Shown piece after piece: positions 17,404-27,371 of a stretch of 64,000 nt of DNA; position 1 is the first letter of the stretch; each line of letters begins with the position of its first letter. The stretch lies in the NCBI RefSeq assembly GCF_013072695.1, contig NZ_LXUK01000027.1, positions 186,001 through 250,000 on the forward strand. The letters run 5' to 3'. This DNA comes from Acinetobacter sp. Ac_5812. Its GTDB lineage: Bacteria; Pseudomonadota; Gammaproteobacteria; Pseudomonadales; Moraxellaceae. The notes under the pieces were generated by a model. That model had not been told where the DNA came from, did not search any database, and saw only the letters and a list, made by a program, of their open reading frames with translations. The translations under genes were made by a program, and so were the position numbers.

Positions 17404-20400
17404 TTAATTATGTTTCCAAGGTACTGCAGGTGAGCCAATCCATGCTGATTTTGCAGGAATATTCTCTCCTTTCATTACCAATGTCAGTGGACCCAATACC
17501 GCATGATCAGCCACATTGGCATTGTATAAAATGATACTACGCGAATTCACTACGACATCACTGCCGATATTGACTTGACCAATTTTCATGATGCGGTCTT
17601 CAAATAAATGCGTTTGTGGTCCAGAGAAACTGTTAAATTCTGCACGGTCTCCAATCTTCACGCAGTCAAATTCAGTAATATCAGCCGTATCCAAATAGAC
17701 ATCCTTACCAATCTTGACGCCTAAAAGACGCAAGAAGAAAGGCAACATCGGTGTCCCTCTTAAGTAATTCAAAAAGTTCGGAATCGCAACAGATTCATAA
17801 AGACTGGTAATGCCTTCACTTAACCAAACGAACATGGTCCACATTGGTGCTGAACGTGGTTGATAACGTCCAATTAAAGCCCATTTCAATACGGTCACGA
17901 TGACAAAACAACCGACACCATATAACAGTCCAGCCATCGTTAAAGCCAATAGCCCCATCGCAATACTATAGTCATTAATGACATCAATCACTTCTAAAAC
18001 AATCATATAACCTACACCAATGGCGAGTGCTGTCGGTAATACAATACGTAAACCCTCAATCAACCCGCGCATGAAACGGCGTTTGATACTTGGTTTAAAG
18101 GTCAGATGATCTGGATATTGCGCTGCTGCTTCACGCGCTGGCAACAATAAAGGTGGCGAACCGAACCATGTTTGACCTGAATACATTTCTCGATTATCTG
18201 GCGTTTTCGATTGCACGCCAATCAAGACATTATCCGGTAATACCGTACCATCCGCGATATAGGCACTATTCCCAACAAAACTACGATTCCCAATTTGAGT
18301 AGATTTTAACGACATCCATCCGCCTTTAATCTCCTCATCGCCCAACATCACCGCATCTGCAATAAAGCTTTCTTCACCTAGGGTCAACATTTCAGGAATC
18401 ACACCTGTAGCGGTTGAAATTTCTGTATTTTTACCCACCTTTGCGCCCAACATCCGGAACCATGTCGGAGCATATAAGGTTGCAAACAAGCCATGTAAAG
18501 TCTGTAAACTGGTTTCTAAAATCTGAGCTGCGAACCATTTACGATAATAAGTACCACCATGTATGGCATAAGTGCCTGTCTCTAAACGCGGCAACACCAC
18601 TTTACGTATAGCTGATGAAATCAATGCAGTGATCACCATCATCATTGCACTGGCAGGAATGGCAAGAATGAAATAATACAGCGCGATTTGCACATGATTA
18701 TTGGGGTCAATATTAAACACATTGACATCTAACCAGTCGACCAATAAAAAGCTTGGAAAAATCGGGATAAAGAACAAACACGCAATGATTAAAGCACTGA
18801 CACTGTAATAGCCATATTCAGAAAATTTGCGCATTAAAGATAATTTTGGACGTGCTGCCAATGATTCTAACTCATCAATATGGCCTATTTTTTTCGCTGG
18901 TGTTCCATCCCAAATTTCGCCTGCAGGTACCGTCGTGCCATATTCAATTGAGGTTAAAGCATTGACATGCGCTTGCGGTTCTAACACGGTATTTTCTTCT
19001 AATACTGCATAAGATCCTACATAACTGTCTTGTTTGAGTTGGATTGAACCTAATACCAACTGCCCGTGTTCCACCTTAGCATTTTCCAGATTTACATTAG
19101 ATCCAATACTGACCCCATCTTCAATCTTTAATAGTGATGGCATACGGATATGCACAGAGCTAATGGTGACATCATGCCCAATCTTCGCCCCAAGTGCTTT
19201 GAGATATAAATTTAGTAAGGTTGAACCAGACAGTAAATACACAGGTGAAATACTGCTGATCCGATCAGCTAACCACCAACGGAAATAGGTCATTCCCCAT
19301 AATGGATAACGACCTGCGCCAACCCCTAACATCAGTAAACGTTTTACCGTAATTGAAACTGCAAAACTGGCAATAATCACACTGATATAAACCAATAACG
19401 ACAGCGCGATCGCATAAGGAATACTGTCTCGTGTCCCCCCAGTGAAATAGTGATAAGTAAAGAATGGTGCCAACCATTGCAGAATATTGATCGAGATCAG
19501 TACAGGAATCGTCACCGCTTGTGCAATTCCACACAGCCATTTATAGCTTTGATTGCGTGGATTACCTTGCCCAATCTGACGATCAAATAAGGAAGGTTCA
19601 GGCTGTTCTAACATTAAAGCTGCAATCGCCCCAACTTTTCTGGCCTGATATAAGCTTTGAATGGTTAGATGGCTATATTGAGGGTGTTCACGTAAATTCG
19701 AGATCAATACCGCAGCGAGTAAGGAGTGACCTCCGAGATCATCAAAAAAATCTGAGTCTAACTTAATTGGGATATTCGGAAATAAACGACCTAGAATCTC
19801 AAATAAAATCTGTTCAGCTTCATTCTGTGGCTGGTCTGATTCACTCCGATCAATCACACTGGTTAATGGGCGAGCCTTCAATGCCTTACGATCAATTTTC
19901 CCAGATAATAGTCGTGGCACTTCTTCAATAATTTCAAAGCGATTTGGCACCATATACGGCGGTAAGCGCTGACTCAGATGATGTCGAAGCTGTTTAACCT
20001 CAATGCTTTGTTTTGCCTCCAACTCAGGTGCAATAAAAGCAATCAGCTGATCAATACCATCTTCAGCTCTTAGAATAACTGCTGCCGTTCCAATTCCATC
20101 CAGATCACATAGTGCTGCTTCAATTTCACCAAGTTCAACTCGGAAACCACGAATTTTGATTTGATCATCAGCACGGCCCAAACAATGCACCTGACCAAAT
20201 TCATCAATTTTGGCGAGGTCTCCTGTGCGATACAAGCTGATTTCATCCTCATTATTTGCCCAAGGATTCTCAATAAATTTATCAGCGGTTAAATCAGCTC
20301 GGCCTAAATAACCTTGTGCCACACTTGGACCAAAAATACACAGCTCACCCGTTTCGCCTTGAGCCAATAACTCTCGCTCTGCATTAATCACCAACATGCC

Positions 20401-21402
20401 ATAATTCGGTAATGGCTTACCAATGGTCACGGGCTTACCCTGCTGTAATAATTCTAAACTAGCCGATACTGTCGTTTCAGTCGGTCCATAGGTATTAAAC
20501 ATTTGATGGTGCGGTAAGGCCCAACGTTCAACCAATGAATCAGGGCACATTTCCCCACCCAAGTTGATAATGCGCAAGTTCGGGACATCTTCAGGAAATA
20601 GCGCCAACAAGGTGGGTACCGCATGTAATACGGTAATCTGTTGTTGTTTTAGTGTTTGGCAGAGTCGCTCTGGATCGCTCACTAAGGATTTTGGTGCAAT
20701 CCACAAGCTTGCTCCAACGAGGTAAGACAACCAGATTTCTTCAAAGGACATATCAAAAGCAACAGAAAAACCCTGATAGACTTTGTCTTGTTCCTGAATC
20801 CCTAAAATACTGTTTTCACTGCGCAGGAAATGACAAATATTCTTCTGGGTGATCACAATCCCTTTCGGCTTTCCTGTTGAACCCGAGGTATAAATAATAT
20901 ATGCAGGCTGTTCAGGCGTAGTTTTGGCTAATTCCACAGTCTCATGCAGTGGTCGCTGTAATTCAGTATTGGTCCATTTGCTCTGTGGGACGTCTTGTAG
21001 ATGTTCATACCATTCATCACTGGTAATCATGCCCACCGCAGCAGCATCTTCAAGACAAACGGCGATTCGATCTGCGGGGGTATCCATATCAAATGGTAAC
21101 CAAGCCGCACCACTTAAACAAATTGCTAACTGTGATTTTAATAGTTCGATACCACGCGGCAGCCATAAGCCAATGATATCGCCAGCGTTTACCCCCTTAA
21201 GGGTTAAATGCTGTGCCATGACCAAGGCTTGCTGGTAGAGCTCGCCATAACTCAGCTTTTGTTCCGCCTCGATCAAGGCAATTTTTTCTGGAAATGTCTG
21301 TGCCGTCTGAATAAAAATATCAGCAAGGACTTCATGCTGTAAAAATTCTGGGTGGTGCTTACCACGAATAATATTTTTTGCGCTCATCACACATTGATTC
21401 AT
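17404..21402 (-). CDS. Pls/PosA-type stand-alone peptide synthetase (adenylation, carrier, membrane beta-helix domains)
   Basis: This 1332-residue protein has an adenylation domain (about 20-515) with core motifs YTSGSTGKPKG (near 171), FDMSFEEIW with the Asp that usually binds the amino-acid amine (near 216), YGPTETTV (near 305), YRTGDLAKI (near 391) and SGKIDRKAL (near 500). A carrier domain follows, DDLGGHSLL, with phosphopantetheine Ser near 559. The rest (about 630-1332) is membrane helices alternating with hexapeptide-repeat beta-helix units in three blocks. This is the layout of epsilon-poly-lysine synthetase and PosA-like enzymes, where the C-terminal domains catalyse bond formation without condensation or thioesterase domains. 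Substrate and product are unknown. It is a single-gene unit. Confidence 0.9.
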   Translation of the reverse strand: MNQCVMSAKNIIRGKHHPEFLQHEVLADIFIQTAQTFPEKIALIEAEQKLSYGELYQQALVMAQHLTLKGVNAGDIIGLWLPRGIELLKSQLAICLSGAAWLPFDMDTPADRIAVCLEDAAAVGMITSDEWYEHLQDVPQSKWTNTELQRPLHETVELAKTTPEQPAYIIYTSGSTGKPKGIVITQKNICHFLRSENSILGIQEQDKVYQGFSVAFDMSFEEIWLSYLVGASLWIAPKSLVSDPERLCQTLKQQQITVLHAVPTLLALFPEDVPNLRIINLGGEMCPDSLVERWALPHHQMFNTYGPTETTVSASLELLQQGKPVTIGKPLPNYGMLVINAERELLAQGETGELCIFGPSVAQGYLGRADLTADKFIENPWANNEDEISLYRTGDLAKIDEFGQVHCLGRADDQIKIRGFRVELGEIEAALCDLDGIGTAAVILRAEDGIDQLIAFIAPELEAKQSIEVKQLRHHLSQRLPPYMVPNRFEIIEEVPRLLSGKIDRKALKARPLTSVIDRSESDQPQNEAEQILFEILGRLFPNIPIKLDSDFFDDLGGHSLLAAVLISNLREHPQYSHLTIQSLYQARKVGAIAALMLEQPEPSLFDRQIGQGNPRNQSYKWLCGIAQAVTIPVLISINILQWLAPFFTYHYFTGGTRDSIPYAIALSLLVYISVIIASFAVSITVKRLLMLGVGAGRYPLWGMTYFRWWLADRISSISPVYLLSGSTLLNLYLKALGAKIGHDVTISSVHIRMPSLLKIEDGVSIGSNVNLENAKVEHGQLVLGSIQLKQDSYVGSYAVLEENTVLEPQAHVNALTSIEYGTTVPAGEIWDGTPAKKIGHIDELESLAARPKLSLMRKFSEYGYYSVSALIIACLFFIPIFPSFLLVDWLDVNVFNIDPNNHVQIALYYFILAIPASAMMMVITALISSAIRKVVLPRLETGTYAIHGGTYYRKWFAAQILETSLQTLHGLFATLYAPTWFRMLGAKVGKNTEISTATGVIPEMLTLGEESFIADAVMLGDEEIKGGWMSLKSTQIGNRSFVGNSAYIADGTVLPDNVLIGVQSKTPDNREMYSGQTWFGSPPLLLPAREAAAQYPDHLTFKPSIKRRFMRGLIEGLRIVLPTALAIGVGYMIVLEVIDVINDYSIAMGLLALTMAGLLYGVGCFVIVTVLKWALIGRYQPRSAPMWTMFVWLSEGITSLYESVAIPNFLNYLRGTPMLPFFLRLLGVKIGKDVYLDTADITEFDCVKIGDRAEFNSFSGPQTHLFEDRIMKIGQVNIGSDVVVNSRSIILYNANVADHAVLGPLTLVMKGENIPAKSAWIGSPAVPWKHN

Positions 21403-21570
21403 TTTTATGCTCTCTTTAATGTTTTGATTTAGCCAAAGACGAAATGAGGTGTTCGTATTAGCTGGTAAATTAAAGAGAGCAACTTAAAACAACATTAAAG
21501 TGTGATGTCTGAATAAACAATAAAACCTGAACAAAACAAAAATGATCAATCCGACCACTTTTCAGTCAAA

Positions 21571-22272
21571 TTATGAACAAATTACCCCATTTATGTTGGG
21601 TGAGGTTTTTGCATCTAAGGACACAATTGACAATGCCATTGCATCAATCACTCGACTTAATGAACTACTCGCACCACTCACAATATCTTGTATCTGATTG
21701 TTCTTACTTGATACTGGCTGAGTAAAGGTCATACGACATGCCAACTGCTGATTTTGGGTTGAGTTTTGATCTAGGGTGATATTTGGATCATTACGCTTAA
21801 TGATCCACGCAACCGAAACTTCAACATTTTTGTTCGCGATATCGGATGTATTAATGATATCAAAATGTGCAAAATCGGTTGCGACACGATAAGACACCTT
21901 GCCACCCACCATACCGCTATTATAACGGTCAACCGCACCAAGCTTTTGCTGTAGACCAGCAGACAGGTTGTCTCTTAATTCAGCTCCAAGCGTGGACGTC
22001 CAACGCTCGTTTTCCATGATTTTAGATTTACCTGCTGCATCCTGTATCACGATAGGCGCACGATTGATACGATCTGGTAATCCAACAGGCAATACTTCAA
22101 TGACCTTGACCTTTGAACTTGGCAATGGAGAGACTTTGCTTGCCAAGGTGTAATAATTCGGTGTGAGTGAACCCGAACAAGCGGTGAGCAATACAGCAGC
22201 AGATAAGATGCTCACGCTACTGAGCACTCCGGCTACAGCAGATGAATGTTTAGCGATGATTGTTCTTATCAT
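21571..22272 (-). CDS. pqiC: PqiC-type outer-membrane lipoprotein
   Basis: This 233-residue protein belongs to the ABC-type transport auxiliary lipoprotein family (PqiC/YmbA). It has a long N-terminal segment ending in the lipobox LLTAC, so Cys32 is probably lipidated. Family segments include NYYTLAS after the lipobox, then DRINRAPIVIQD and WTSTLGAELRDNLSAGL. Known PqiC proteins are tethered to the outer membrane and contact the PqiB tunnel. The ATG overlaps the pqiB stop by 4 bases, which supports an obligate operon. Confidence 0.88.
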   Translation of the reverse strand: MIRTIIAKHSSAVAGVLSSVSILSAAVLLTACSGSLTPNYYTLASKVSPLPSSKVKVIEVLPVGLPDRINRAPIVIQDAAGKSKIMENERWTSTLGAELRDNLSAGLQQKLGAVDRYNSGMVGGKVSYRVATDFAHFDIINTSDIANKNVEVSVAWIIKRNDPNITLDQNSTQNQQLACRMTFTQPVSSKNNQIQDIVSGASSSLSRVIDAMALSIVSLDAKTSPNINGVICS

Positions 22273-23945
22273 TTGTTTGCCTCTGCTTTTTTACCCCGAA
22301 TCAGCGATTCAGGATGCTGTTCAATATAATCAGCCATTAATTGTAAGGATGCCGCAGCTCGAGTCATTTGCTGCAATGCTTTACGCACATCCTGCTGCAT
22401 TGGTGCATCACTAGATAAAATGGATTCACTCGATTGCATGGTTTTACGTACATCATTCAGCGTCGCTTGTAAGCCTGGTGCAACTTTGCCATCCAACTGT
22501 TTCACCAGTTTGTCTGTCGACTCGATGGTGGTGTTCATATTATTAAGCGTCTTACGAACATCTTGCCCAATCTCTTCGAGTGGGAACTTACTCACTTTAT
22601 CCGCGATTTGGGACACTTGTGCCTGTAAGCCACTCAATTCTGTTGCCGTGGTCGGTACTTCAACACGCCCATCTGGTCTCGTGATTAAAGAAGCGGCTTT
22701 GGCTTTTGGAAACTTATCAAAGGCAATATAATTCTGACCTGTTAATAAATTACCCGTCCGCATCTGCGCACGCCAACCTCTCTCAATAAAATATTTAAAA
22801 ATTTCGCCATCTGGATCAAGCTCTTTGCCATGCGCTAAACGCGATGGATAAATCACTGCATCCACGCGCATTCTTAAATGTGTATAAGACTGATCAAATT
22901 CGACGTTGATCGCTTTGACATTACCAATCTCAATACCCATAAAGTCAATTGGTGCACCCGCGGTTAAACCACGAAGCGAATGATCAAAGTACATAATAAT
23001 TGGACGCGGCTTACCATCAGGCTCTTTCATGGCCTCTTTGCGAGAATCAGACAAAGTAAAATAACTATTGTCTGGTGCAATAGCACCAGCAGAATTTTCT
23101 GGATAACCAAAGGCAATACCACCCGCAATAATACTGGCAAGCGATTGCGTATCCAGATTAAATCCTGATGCATTTAAGGTCACATCGACCCCACTGGCCT
23201 GCCAAAAACGTGCATCTGTGGTTACGAACTTATCGTAAGGAGATTGAATAAAGGTTTGTAGTTCAACACTTTTTCCATCAGCTGCCAATTTATATGCCGT
23301 AATCTGCCCGACATTAATTCTGCGATAGTAAATCGGCACGCCAACATCAAGTGATCCCAAGTCCTGTGCTTTTAAGAAAAATACCTTACCTGGAATATCC
23401 GATGACACGACAGGTGGAACTTCAAGCCCAGTAAAATTCTCTTGCTTCTGCTCAGCCTTTCCCCCATCGACTTCAATGTATGCCCCTGAGAGTAAGGTAT
23501 CTATCCCAGAAATACCGCCCGTTCCTACTCGAGGTCTCACCACCCAAAAACGCGAATCTTTGGCAGCAAAATTACTGGCATCTTTGCGTAATTCGATTTT
23601 GGCAATGACATGAGATCGGTCATCCGAAAGATCAATTTGTCGAACCAAACCAATATCAACCTGCTTATAGCGTACCGTGGTTTTCCCTGCAACCAAGCCT
23701 TCTGCTGTTCGGAAAGACACTTCAATGGTTGGACCTGTATCCAAAACGGCTTTTGCTGCAAGCGAAAGTGCGATTAAAAGCGCAACAAATGGAACCAGCC
23801 AAATGAGCGCAGGTCTCCAACGTCCCTTCTTTTTTTCAGGTTCGTCAAAGATTGCATCGTTCTGCGTCAACACCGTAGTGTTTTCTTCAGAATCTTGGCT
23901 ATTCGGGGTATTTTCTGACATAGTGATCTTTCTTTTATAGGTCAA
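22269..23945 (-). CDS. pqiB: PqiB-type MCE lipid-transport protein
   Basis: PqiB forms hexameric rings and a long needle that spans the periplasm to move lipids between membranes. The 558-residue product has a short cytoplasmic start, one membrane helix (about residues 44-65), then three MCE domains: GPTIEVSFRTAEGLVAGKT, the GVPIYYRRINVGQI block and the GLTAGAPIDFMGIEIG block. A C-terminal coiled-coil part (LSGLQAQVSQIADKV onward) would build the needle. A second ATG at residue 9 is a possible start. It is followed by pqiC and preceded by two pqiA-type genes. Confidence 0.92.
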   Translation of the reverse strand: MTYKRKITMSENTPNSQDSEENTTVLTQNDAIFDEPEKKKGRWRPALIWLVPFVALLIALSLAAKAVLDTGPTIEVSFRTAEGLVAGKTTVRYKQVDIGLVRQIDLSDDRSHVIAKIELRKDASNFAAKDSRFWVVRPRVGTGGISGIDTLLSGAYIEVDGGKAEQKQENFTGLEVPPVVSSDIPGKVFFLKAQDLGSLDVGVPIYYRRINVGQITAYKLAADGKSVELQTFIQSPYDKFVTTDARFWQASGVDVTLNASGFNLDTQSLASIIAGGIAFGYPENSAGAIAPDNSYFTLSDSRKEAMKEPDGKPRPIIMYFDHSLRGLTAGAPIDFMGIEIGNVKAINVEFDQSYTHLRMRVDAVIYPSRLAHGKELDPDGEIFKYFIERGWRAQMRTGNLLTGQNYIAFDKFPKAKAASLITRPDGRVEVPTTATELSGLQAQVSQIADKVSKFPLEEIGQDVRKTLNNMNTTIESTDKLVKQLDGKVAPGLQATLNDVRKTMQSSESILSSDAPMQQDVRKALQQMTRAAASLQLMADYIEQHPESLIRGKKAEANK

Positions 23946-23966
23946 AAATAAGGCTCATCGTCAATC

Positions 23967-24746
23967 TTAACTTTTTAATTGATGAATCGCCGTTCCTTTC
24001 AAATGATTTGATTGTTGCGCATTCGCGTGACGCGCCTTGAAATAATTGTCCCAAATAATTCTTGGATCAAAACTGAGTGAAGCAAACATGGTTAACACCA
24101 CCACAGCACCAAAAGCAACTGCGCCAGGTCCTGCCAAAATAGTTGCCAATGACTGAATTTGAATCAATGCAGTCAGCAATGCAACCACAAAAACATCGAT
24201 CATCGACCACCGCCCAATAAATTCAACAATACGATACATCAGCGCACATTGTTCAGGGGTAAAATGCCATCTCGATGATGACTGCATATAGACTGAAATT
24301 AATAAAAAAATCAGAATCAATAATTTTAAAATCGGGATAAAAATACTGGCCATAAAAATAACCACGGACACCAGATAATCACTATTTTGCCAAAAATAGA
24401 TCACACCACTGATAATGGTATCTTGCTGACGCCCCAACAAAGAATCTGTTACCGTCATGGGTAGCACATTTGCTGGAATATATAAAATTGCTGCAGCGAC
24501 CACCAAAGCAAAAGTACGATTTAAACTTTGTGGTTTACGCGAGTGCAAGGTGCTTTTACATCTCGAACATTGAACATGATTGTGCTGATCTGCATGAGTC
24601 GCTACAGAATTTAGTAATCCACAGCAATGACATTGAATGAGCCCGACCTGTTTTGCTCTGACATAATTTTTGATCTGTAAATCAACATCGGAAAGGTGTT
24701 CTACAATTGAACCGATCTCGGTGTCATGGTCGTGTTTTTGCTTCAT
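23967..24746 (-). CDS. pqiA: PqiA-domain membrane protein, second half-module
   Basis: In E. coli PqiA is one protein with two homologous modules; here each module is a separate gene. This 259-residue product has a zinc-ribbon-like cysteine set (QCHCCGLLN and QCSRCKSTLH, about residues 38-85) and four membrane helices of the PqiA domain (IPANVLPMTVTDSL, then VVIFMASIFIPILKL). The ATG overlaps the stop of the preceding pqiA-type gene by 4 bases. It lies 21 bases before pqiB and presumably is the inner-membrane partner of PqiB. Confidence 0.86.
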   Translation of the reverse strand: MKQKHDHDTEIGSIVEHLSDVDLQIKNYVRAKQVGLIQCHCCGLLNSVATHADQHNHVQCSRCKSTLHSRKPQSLNRTFALVVAAAILYIPANVLPMTVTDSLLGRQQDTIISGVIYFWQNSDYLVSVVIFMASIFIPILKLLILIFLLISVYMQSSSRWHFTPEQCALMYRIVEFIGRWSMIDVFVVALLTALIQIQSLATILAGPGAVAFGAVVVLTMFASLSFDPRIIWDNYFKARHANAQQSNHLKGTAIHQLKS

Positions 24747-25420
24747 CCCAAACTCCGATCAACTTCATCCCAGATATCTTTAATCTTGACCGAAGCAATA
24801 TAGACCAAAAGCACGCTCAATAATGTAAATGCCCACAGTGCAACACCAGGAATGACGGTGACCATCCCCACAAGTTTGACCAAGGTTACCAGTACACCAA
24901 TTAAAAAAACCTCAACCATTCCCCATGTCCGAAACAGAAATAAGGCTCTCAGTGCCAAAGTCAAAAATTGAGGCCTAACCTTCAACACACTAATAAAGAA
25001 AAGCACATAGCTCAACAATAACAGTTCAACCAAAGGCACAATAAAAGTGGTAATCAGAATTAAAACACCGACCAATGCACGATCAATATGAAACATGGTC
25101 CATGCAGCACCGATTAAAGTGGTCTGCGAGGTATTGCCCTGTAGCTCAACAATAACGATGGGAAAACTATTGGCAATCACAAAAACAATCAAAGCGGTAA
25201 TGACTAAGGCAAGCAAAGACGAAAAAGATCGACTTCGACGATATAACTCCGCACCACAACAGGTGCAATATGCTCGTTCACCCGATGCAAGCTCAACCCT
25301 ACGATATATTGCATCGCATTCTTCACAACCCGCCAGTTCAGTGAGTCTGACTTGCTGACCAATCACTAAGGATGGATTATTTTTATTCGCCATAAAGTCA
25401 AACTCATTACACAGATTCAT
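24743..25420 (-). CDS. pqiA: PqiA-domain membrane protein, first half-module
   Basis: This 225-residue protein is the first of two PqiA-type half-proteins in the operon. It has a zinc-ribbon-like pattern (GCEECDAIYRR and CTCCGAELYRR, about residues 30-62), then four membrane helices with the PqiA-domain sequence FVIANSFPIVIVELQG. ATG at 25393 (residue 10, MANKNNPS) is an equally good start, as neither has a clear ribosome site. First gene of the pqiA-pqiA-pqiB-pqiC operon. Whether the two halves join in one complex is inference from E. coli PqiA. Confidence 0.86.
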   Translation of the reverse strand: MNLCNEFDFMANKNNPSLVIGQQVRLTELAGCEECDAIYRRVELASGERAYCTCCGAELYRRSRSFSSLLALVITALIVFVIANSFPIVIVELQGNTSQTTLIGAAWTMFHIDRALVGVLILITTFIVPLVELLLLSYVLFFISVLKVRPQFLTLALRALFLFRTWGMVEVFLIGVLVTLVKLVGMVTVIPGVALWAFTLLSVLLVYIASVKIKDIWDEVDRSLG

Positions 25421-25633
25421 TGTTGTTTAAGAAATCGACTTAACCCATTTATACCTTTTATTTTTGCAATCACAACCAAGGACTATATTTCTTACACAAT
25501 ATGTAAACAAATCATCATCTAAAAGCATTCTTAATCATATCGATTGATGGCTTATTCAGTCTTTATCTGAAAGAGCAAAGCTCAGGCATAGGTAGTCTAT
25601 CACCGACCGAGAGATCGCCCTATCATCATACAT

Positions 25634-25679
25634 AAAAAAGACGAATAAGTTGCAGATCACGCCTACAACCTATTCGTCT
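25634..25679 (-). terminator. Probable terminator after the amino acid permease gene
   Basis: On the minus strand a stem of about 17 pairs with two mismatches (arms 25639-25655 and 25663-25679, seven-base loop) is followed by a T-rich run (complement of 25634-25638). It lies 30 bases past the permease stop. Confidence 0.6.
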
Positions 25680-25708
25680 ATACGTTTATTTTTAAATAAA
25701 AATGTTAT

Positions 25709-27199
25709 TTAAATGGCTTTGTTTTTATAAAAAATATTGTAGCTCGCATAACAGGCGATAATAAATAATACACAACAGACAAAACCGACTTGCATTGATG
25801 GATCGGTCACCATACTGATACAGGTAATCACACAGAACACACCTCCTAAAATCGGGGTGAGTGGGAATAATGGTGCAGCAAATTTTAAGTCTTTGACTGT
25901 TTTACCCGATTTGATCCATTGTCTGCGGAAGTTAAATTGGGAAACACAAATCGAAATCCATACCACCACCATGGTAAAAGCGGCAACACCCAATAAATTT
26001 TTGAAAATTGTTTCAGGTGCAAAATGTTCCGATAATAACCCTGGAATCGCGCCAAACATGGTCACAATAATCGCGATAATCGGTGTGCCTGAACGGGTCA
26101 ATTTTGAAAACACCTTCGGTAACTGATTCTTTGCAGACAATGACCACATCATCCGCGATGCAGCAAATAAACCTGAGTTTGCAGCAGATAAAAGTGCCGT
26201 AATAATCACAAAACGAATAATGTCTTCTGCGTATGGAATCCCAATATAATTAAATACGGTAACAAATGGGCTATTGCTGACACTATTGGCATTTATACCT
26301 GCCATTTCATAAGGCAGTAATGCACAAATCACCACAATGGTACCCACAAAAAAAATCAACAAACGCCAAATCGCAGCATTGATTGCTTTAGGTACTGTTT
26401 TCGCAGGTTCTTCTGCTTCACCTGCCGCGACACCAATCAACTCTGTACCTGAGAATGCAAAGTTCACGATCAACATGGTCGCAAAAATTGGGAAAATACC
26501 ATTTGGAAACCAGCCATGTTCCGTCAACTTACTGAACAACGGTGCAGACTCATGCCCATGATAAGAAATAAAGCCAAAGATAGCGGCTAAACCCAATCCA
26601 ATAAAACAGATAATGGTCAGGACTTTAACCAAAGATAGCCAGAACTCTGACTCAGCAAATAGCCGTGTCGAACTGACATTCAAGCTAAATACCAGCCCTG
26701 CAAATAATAAGGTCCAGGTCCACATGGAAATAGACGGAAACCATTCCTGCATCAATAAAGCAGCGGCTGTAAATTCAGTTCCTAAGGTTGCAGTCCACGT
26801 CAGCCAGTATAACCATGTGATCATATAGCCTGTGCCTGGGCCAATATAGGTTCTGGCATATTCACCAAAAGAACCAGAAACTGGCATTTGTACAGCGAGT
26901 TCACCCAAACACAACATCACCATGTATGCAATTACACCACCCAGTAGGTAAGAGAGAATCGCACCGACTGGACCAGCCTGAGAAATGACATCACCAGAGC
27001 CTAAAAACAGCCCTGTTCCAATTGCACCACCTAAAGAAATCATGACCAGATGACGCTTGGTCATGGCACGTTTCAATGGTTTACCCACCTCAATCTCTGC
27101 GCTCGAAGTTTGCGATAAACTGGCAACATCCTGCTGTGGTACATATTGTCCACTCAGGGCTTGGCCTGAGGGAAATGTCTTTTCGTTATTGTTACTCAT
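25709..27199 (-). CDS. Basic amino acid permease, LysP/RocE-like (APC superfamily)
   Basis: This 496-residue product is a twelve-helix proton-driven amino acid importer. The APC/AAT signatures are RHLVMISLGGAIGTGLFLGSG (first helix, split here: RHLVMISLGGAIGTG), PVSGSFGEYARTYIGPG and EFWLSLVKVLTIICFIGLG, which resemble lysine permease LysP. It is the last gene of the gdh-astCADBE cluster, 172 bases after astE, so arginine or a related basic amino acid is the probable substrate (inferred). An N-terminal soluble tail of about 45 residues is somewhat long. Confidence 0.85.
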   Translation of the reverse strand: MSNNNEKTFPSGQALSGQYVPQQDVASLSQTSSAEIEVGKPLKRAMTKRHLVMISLGGAIGTGLFLGSGDVISQAGPVGAILSYLLGGVIAYMVMLCLGELAVQMPVSGSFGEYARTYIGPGTGYMITWLYWLTWTATLGTEFTAAALLMQEWFPSISMWTWTLLFAGLVFSLNVSSTRLFAESEFWLSLVKVLTIICFIGLGLAAIFGFISYHGHESAPLFSKLTEHGWFPNGIFPIFATMLIVNFAFSGTELIGVAAGEAEEPAKTVPKAINAAIWRLLIFFVGTIVVICALLPYEMAGINANSVSNSPFVTVFNYIGIPYAEDIIRFVIITALLSAANSGLFAASRMMWSLSAKNQLPKVFSKLTRSGTPIIAIIVTMFGAIPGLLSEHFAPETIFKNLLGVAAFTMVVVWISICVSQFNFRRQWIKSGKTVKDLKFAAPLFPLTPILGGVFCVITCISMVTDPSMQVGFVCCVLFIIACYASYNIFYKNKAI

Positions 27200-27371
27200 A
27201 CACGGTCACTCCAACTGTATTCTTATGACAACCTGTCCTTGCTGTTTCACTTTCATAAAAACGAATATCTAAACGATATTCTTTGACACGTTTTGTTCTA
27301 TTGAACATCCATATTCAAACTCCATTTCATCTATTCCTTGCCGACAGTTAAACTATTAAAGCGGCGACTGC

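Noticed and set aside
17404..21402. Siderophore or complex nonribosomal peptide assembly line
   Set aside because: There is one adenylation and one carrier domain, no condensation, no thioesterase, and no tailoring or export genes around it.
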